Shown piece after piece: positions 5,591-7,764 of a stretch of 7,764 bases of DNA; within the stretch, counting starts at the first letter, position 1, and each line of letters starts with the position of its first letter. The notes below the pieces were generated by a model. The model was not told the DNA's origin, searched no databases, and saw only the letters and a list, made by a program, of their open reading frames with translations. The translations under genes and the position numbers were made by a program. Location: positions 1 to 7,764 of the forward strand of contig WRHT01000063.1 in the NCBI GenBank assembly GCA_009783115.1. Direction: 5' to 3'. This DNA is from Desulfovibrionaceae bacterium (GTDB taxonomy: Bacteria; Desulfobacterota; Desulfovibrionia; Desulfovibrionales; Desulfovibrionaceae).

Positions 5591-5908
5591 ATGGCCGAGG
5601 TGACTTATAAAGGGAAAACCTTTGAGGTGGATGAAGACGGTTTTTTGATGCGTTTTGAGGACTGGTGCCAGGAATGGCTGGAGTATGTCAAGGAATCGGA
5701 AGGCATTGCCGAAATTACCTCCAATCATTCGCAGATCCTCAATTTTTTGCAGGACTACTACAAGAAGAACGGCATTGCCCCCATGGTGCGCATTCTTTCC
5801 AAAAATACCGGCTTCAAGCTGAAAGAGGTCTATGAGCTTTTCCCCTCAGGTCCGGGAAAAGGCGCCTGCAAAATGGCCGGTTTGCCCAAGCCCACCGGGT
5901 GCGTATAA
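5591..5908 (+). CDS. dsrC: DsrC, sulfur-carrier partner of dissimilatory sulfite reductase
   Basis: DsrC is a small cytoplasmic protein that takes sulfur from sulfite at DsrAB as a trisulfide between two Cys of its flexible C-terminal arm; the arm is then reduced through the membrane complex DsrMKJOP. This copy has 105 residues. The arm GKGACKMAGLPKPTGCV has Cys93 and Cys104, ten residues apart and the latter next to last, as in true DsrC; TusE-like relatives may keep only the last Cys. The body also fits the family, with MAEVTYKGK at the start, DWCQEW (24-29) and YYKKNGIAPMVRILSK (56-71). It closely resembles Desulfovibrio DsrC as I recall it. It stands apart from dsrAB, which is usual for sulfate reducers. 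The leader contains a tandem TCTAGAAT element, and the stop is 3 bp from that of the convergent AMMECR1 gene. Confidence 0.97.
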   Translation: MAEVTYKGKTFEVDEDGFLMRFEDWCQEWLEYVKESEGIAEITSNHSQILNFLQDYYKKNGIAPMVRILSKNTGFKLKEVYELFPSGPGKGACKMAGLPKPTGCV

Positions 5909-5911
5909 AAT

Positions 5912-6490
5912 TCAGTCCACCACCAGCGCCTCAAACCAGTATAGTTCGGCCAGGGAACCTTCTTTCCAGGTTTCTTTCCATTTTGTAGGCGGTAGGCCGG
6001 CCTTGCGGCAGGTCTGCCGCAAAAATTCCTCCTTGTTCCAGTCCCATTCCACCGGCACCTGGGGAAGAAGCAATCCCTGCCGCCGCCCCTCCTTCATGAT
6101 CAGGCCGTGCCGGCCGATGCGGATCTTGTCCGGCTCCCGGCAAGGGGTGATCGGCCCCATGATGGAAAGTTCGTAATGCAGGCCGTCCAATTCTTCCCGC
6201 CCCAGGGGCGGAAAGCGCGGGTCCTGGAAGGCCGCGGCCTGGGCCATGCGGACCACGGTCCGGTACAGGGGGCCGTCCCCTTCCAGCCGGCCGATGCAGC
6301 CGCGCAGCCGCCCGTTCCGGCGCAGGGAGACAAAGGCCCCCAATTCCTGCCGAGGCGCGCCTTGAGGGGGCTCAGGCAGATCCTCCTCGGCGGGTTTGCC
6401 GTTTAAGGCGCGCGCAATGGACAGGCGGGCCAGGCCTAAAAGATATTCCCGATCCTCCCCGGTCAGCTCCAAGGTGAATTCCCGTTCCAT
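5912..6490 (-). CDS. AMMECR1-domain protein (AmmeMemoRadiSam system protein A-like)
   Basis: The protein has 192 residues, about the normal length for a bacterial single-domain AMMECR1 protein. The family hallmark LRGCIG is at 62-67. Other expected features are AAAFQDPRFPPL (85-96), YELSIMGP (106-113), GRHGLIM (126-132) and GLLLPQV (139-145). In many prokaryotes AMMECR1, a Memo-family protein and a radical-SAM enzyme form a conserved trio; neither partner is in this window. The biochemical role is not firmly known. The start is the ATG at 6490; its ribosome site is weak (only GAG immediately before the ATG), so translation may depend on coupling to the TPR gene, whose stop is 25 bp upstream. 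It is probably the last gene of the kdsB-TPR-AMMECR1 run and converges on dsrC with a 3-bp gap. Confidence 0.9.
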   Translation of the reverse strand: MEREFTLELTGEDREYLLGLARLSIARALNGKPAEEDLPEPPQGAPRQELGAFVSLRRNGRLRGCIGRLEGDGPLYRTVVRMAQAAAFQDPRFPPLGREELDGLHYELSIMGPITPCREPDKIRIGRHGLIMKEGRRQGLLLPQVPVEWDWNKEEFLRQTCRKAGLPPTKWKETWKEGSLAELYWFEALVVD

Positions 6491-6515
6491 CTCAGCGCTC
6501 GCTTTGCCTGACCGT

Positions 6516-7316
6516 CTAACGCAAACGCTTTTGCGCGTATTCGGCCATCATGTGCGCCTCATGGAAATCCGGCTGCAGTTCCAGGGCCTTTTTCGCGTGC
6601 TCGTAAGTTTCCGCCCATTTTTCCCAATCCACATACAGGCGCCCGCTGTTGAAATATATGTTGGGATTGTCCGGAGTGATGCTGAGGGCCTTGTGGAAGA
6701 ATTTTTCCGCGCTGGCGAAATTACGCTTCTTGCGGTGCAGGACGCCGCATTTGTTATGCAGATAGGCGGAGGCCGCGTCGAGCTGCACGGCTTTTTCCAG
6801 GTATACCAGGGCTTCATCCAGGTGGGAGAGCTGCTCATAGGCTTCGGCGATATTGACCATCAGGGCGGCGTCTTCCTCGTATTCCTTGGCCAGGGTGTTG
6901 AAGATTTCCTCGGCCCTGTCTTTGCGCTTATCAATCAGGGCGGCCACGCCCTCGGCCAGTTGTTCCCTCTTGAGCGCCTCCTGGCGTTTGATTTCCTTTT
7001 CCGCCTCGTCCGCGGCCAGGGCGACCATGGATTCCATCAGCGTGCGCAGGTGTCCCAGGAGTTCATGCTCTTTGCCAGGCTGGTAGCTGACGGGCGCTTG
7101 AAAAAAATCCTTGACCTTCTGGTCGGCCATGACTTCTTGCACCGCTTCGTCAAGCATCCGTTCAAATTCCTTGCGTTCGGACTTGAGCAGGGGTTCGCCG
7201 AGCATATCCTGCAGACCGCTGTGCAGGGATTCCACCGCATTGACCACGCTTTTCTGACGCAACAGGGTGTGGACATGGTGGATTTTTCGGCGGGCATCGA
7301 ACAGGGACTTGGACAT
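6516..7316 (-). CDS. Tetratricopeptide-repeat protein, function unknown
   Basis: The protein has 266 residues, no signal peptide and no membrane helix, so it is probably cytoplasmic. The N-terminal 100 residues are a helical region of unknown family. A charged helix rich in Glu and Lys (about 101-135) leads into TPR units at about 149-182, 183-216 and 217-250, with the typical A.A...Y and A...KAL..P positions, and perhaps a degenerate first unit at about 118-148. TPR arrays hold protein partners; no partner can be named. The start ATG at 7316 has GGAGG at 7324-7328 and a 7-nt gap. It follows kdsB by 45 bp and precedes AMMECR1 by 25 bp on the same strand, so co-transcription is likely. Confidence 0.85.
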   Translation of the reverse strand: MSKSLFDARRKIHHVHTLLRQKSVVNAVESLHSGLQDMLGEPLLKSERKEFERMLDEAVQEVMADQKVKDFFQAPVSYQPGKEHELLGHLRTLMESMVALAADEAEKEIKRQEALKREQLAEGVAALIDKRKDRAEEIFNTLAKEYEEDAALMVNIAEAYEQLSHLDEALVYLEKAVQLDAASAYLHNKCGVLHRKKRNFASAEKFFHKALSITPDNPNIYFNSGRLYVDWEKWAETYEHAKKALELQPDFHEAHMMAEYAQKRLR

Positions 7317-7361
7317 TTTTCTTCCTCCGGATCGCGAGTTTGTAAAGCGGTGGGTCGGAAG

Positions 7362-7764
7362 TCAACAGGATTTCAGGATTTGTATCACTTTTGCCAGATC
7401 TTCCGGGCGATCCACTCCCAGGCTTCCCCTGGCGGTTTTTACCACCCGTAGAGGGATGCGGTTTTCCAAAAGCCGCAGTTGTTCCAATTGCTCAACCCGC
7501 TCAAGCCCGGAGCGGGGCAGTAAAGTAAAACGGCGCAGGGTGGTGAGCCTGAAGGCATAAATGCCTATATGCGCCCAATAGGCCGCGCCTTCGCCCTCCC
7601 GGTCAAAGGGAATGCGCGCCCTGGAAAAATACAGGCTATCCCCCTGTTCGTCCAGCACCGCTTTGACCATATCCGGCGAGGCGGCCGTTTCCGCGTCTAC
7701 TGGGTATGCCAGGGTCGCCGCCTGCACCGTGGCCTCGCCGAAGGCCGCGATGAGTTCCGTGAGC
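7362..7764 (-). CDS. kdsB: 3-deoxy-manno-octulosonate cytidylyltransferase (KdsB), C-terminal part
   Basis: The last 133 codons are visible; the gene begins beyond the right edge of the window. KdsB activates Kdo with CTP to CMP-Kdo in the cytoplasm, the step before Kdo is added to lipid A. Family features seen in order are SLYFSRARIPFDREG, a substrate-binding strand, then AHIGIYAFR, then SGLERVEQLEQLRLLENRIP, and finally the closing LGVDRPEDL near the end. The end ILKSC is normal for the family. The N-terminal nucleotide-binding motif is outside the window. It heads the visible minus-strand run kdsB-TPR-AMMECR1. I see no clear terminator in the 45 bp after its stop. Confidence 0.94.
   Translation of the reverse strand, partial: LTELIAAFGEATVQAATLAYPVDAETAASPDMVKAVLDEQGDSLYFSRARIPFDREGEGAAYWAHIGIYAFRLTTLRRFTLLPRSGLERVEQLEQLRLLENRIPLRVVKTARGSLGVDRPEDLAKVIQILKSC

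Noticed and set aside
6003..6022. Perfect 8-bp hairpin TTGCGGCA/TGCCGCAA
   Set aside because: It lies inside the AMMECR1 coding sequence (LRQTCRKAG), has no T run on the plus strand, and is likely a chance result of codons, so I did not call it the dsrC terminator.
6396..7451. Plus-strand frame of 351 codons opposite the TPR and AMMECR1 genes
   Set aside because: It is a mirror of two recognised minus-strand genes and crosses their boundaries.

Overview
The window looks like a piece of chromosome from a sulfate-reducing, Gram-negative Desulfovibrio-type bacterium (Desulfobacterota). The strongest pointer is a DsrC protein of 105 residues with redox cysteines at 93 and 104, the layout known from Desulfovibrio. 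A KdsB gene shows that the cell makes Kdo-containing lipopolysaccharide. I see no transposase, integrase, phage gene or CRISPR array. Gene order is mixed and looks like ordinary core genome.

Layout, left to right. The 3' end of a class III polyhydroxyalkanoate synthase gene (+) ends at a textbook terminator. A repeat-rich leader of about 180 bp follows, then a complete two-cassette ATP-binding protein of the ModF type (+). A strong hairpin separates this gene from a probable 43-residue protein on the minus strand, preceded by a good ribosome binding site. Behind that is about 400 bp with no convincing gene, then a minus-strand tRNA-Val(UAC) with its own terminator. A large unrecognised, membrane-anchored protein of 617 residues (-) comes next. 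It is divergent from a two-CBS-domain regulator (+), with credible promoters facing away from each other between them. The CBS gene is followed on the same strand by dsrC (+). The stop of dsrC lies 3 bp from the stop of an AMMECR1-domain gene on the other strand. Beyond that, three minus-strand genes run as a probable operon, kdsB (partial, at the window edge), a TPR protein and the AMMECR1 protein.

Functional links. DsrC carries sulfite-derived sulfur as a trisulfide between DsrAB sulfite reductase and the membrane redox complex DsrMKJOP. The adjacent CBS/ACT-like protein may sense adenine nucleotides, but a link to sulfur metabolism is only inference from position. KdsB, TPR and AMMECR1 are probably co-transcribed without an obvious shared pathway. 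The ModF-like ATPase has no permease or binding-protein gene beside it.

I do not see a clear new multi-gene system. The points most worth a second look are the small 43-residue gene and its structured leader, the ModF-like ATPase with one canonical and one degenerate ATP site, the orphan 617-residue envelope protein, and the compact dsrC/AMMECR1 junction.
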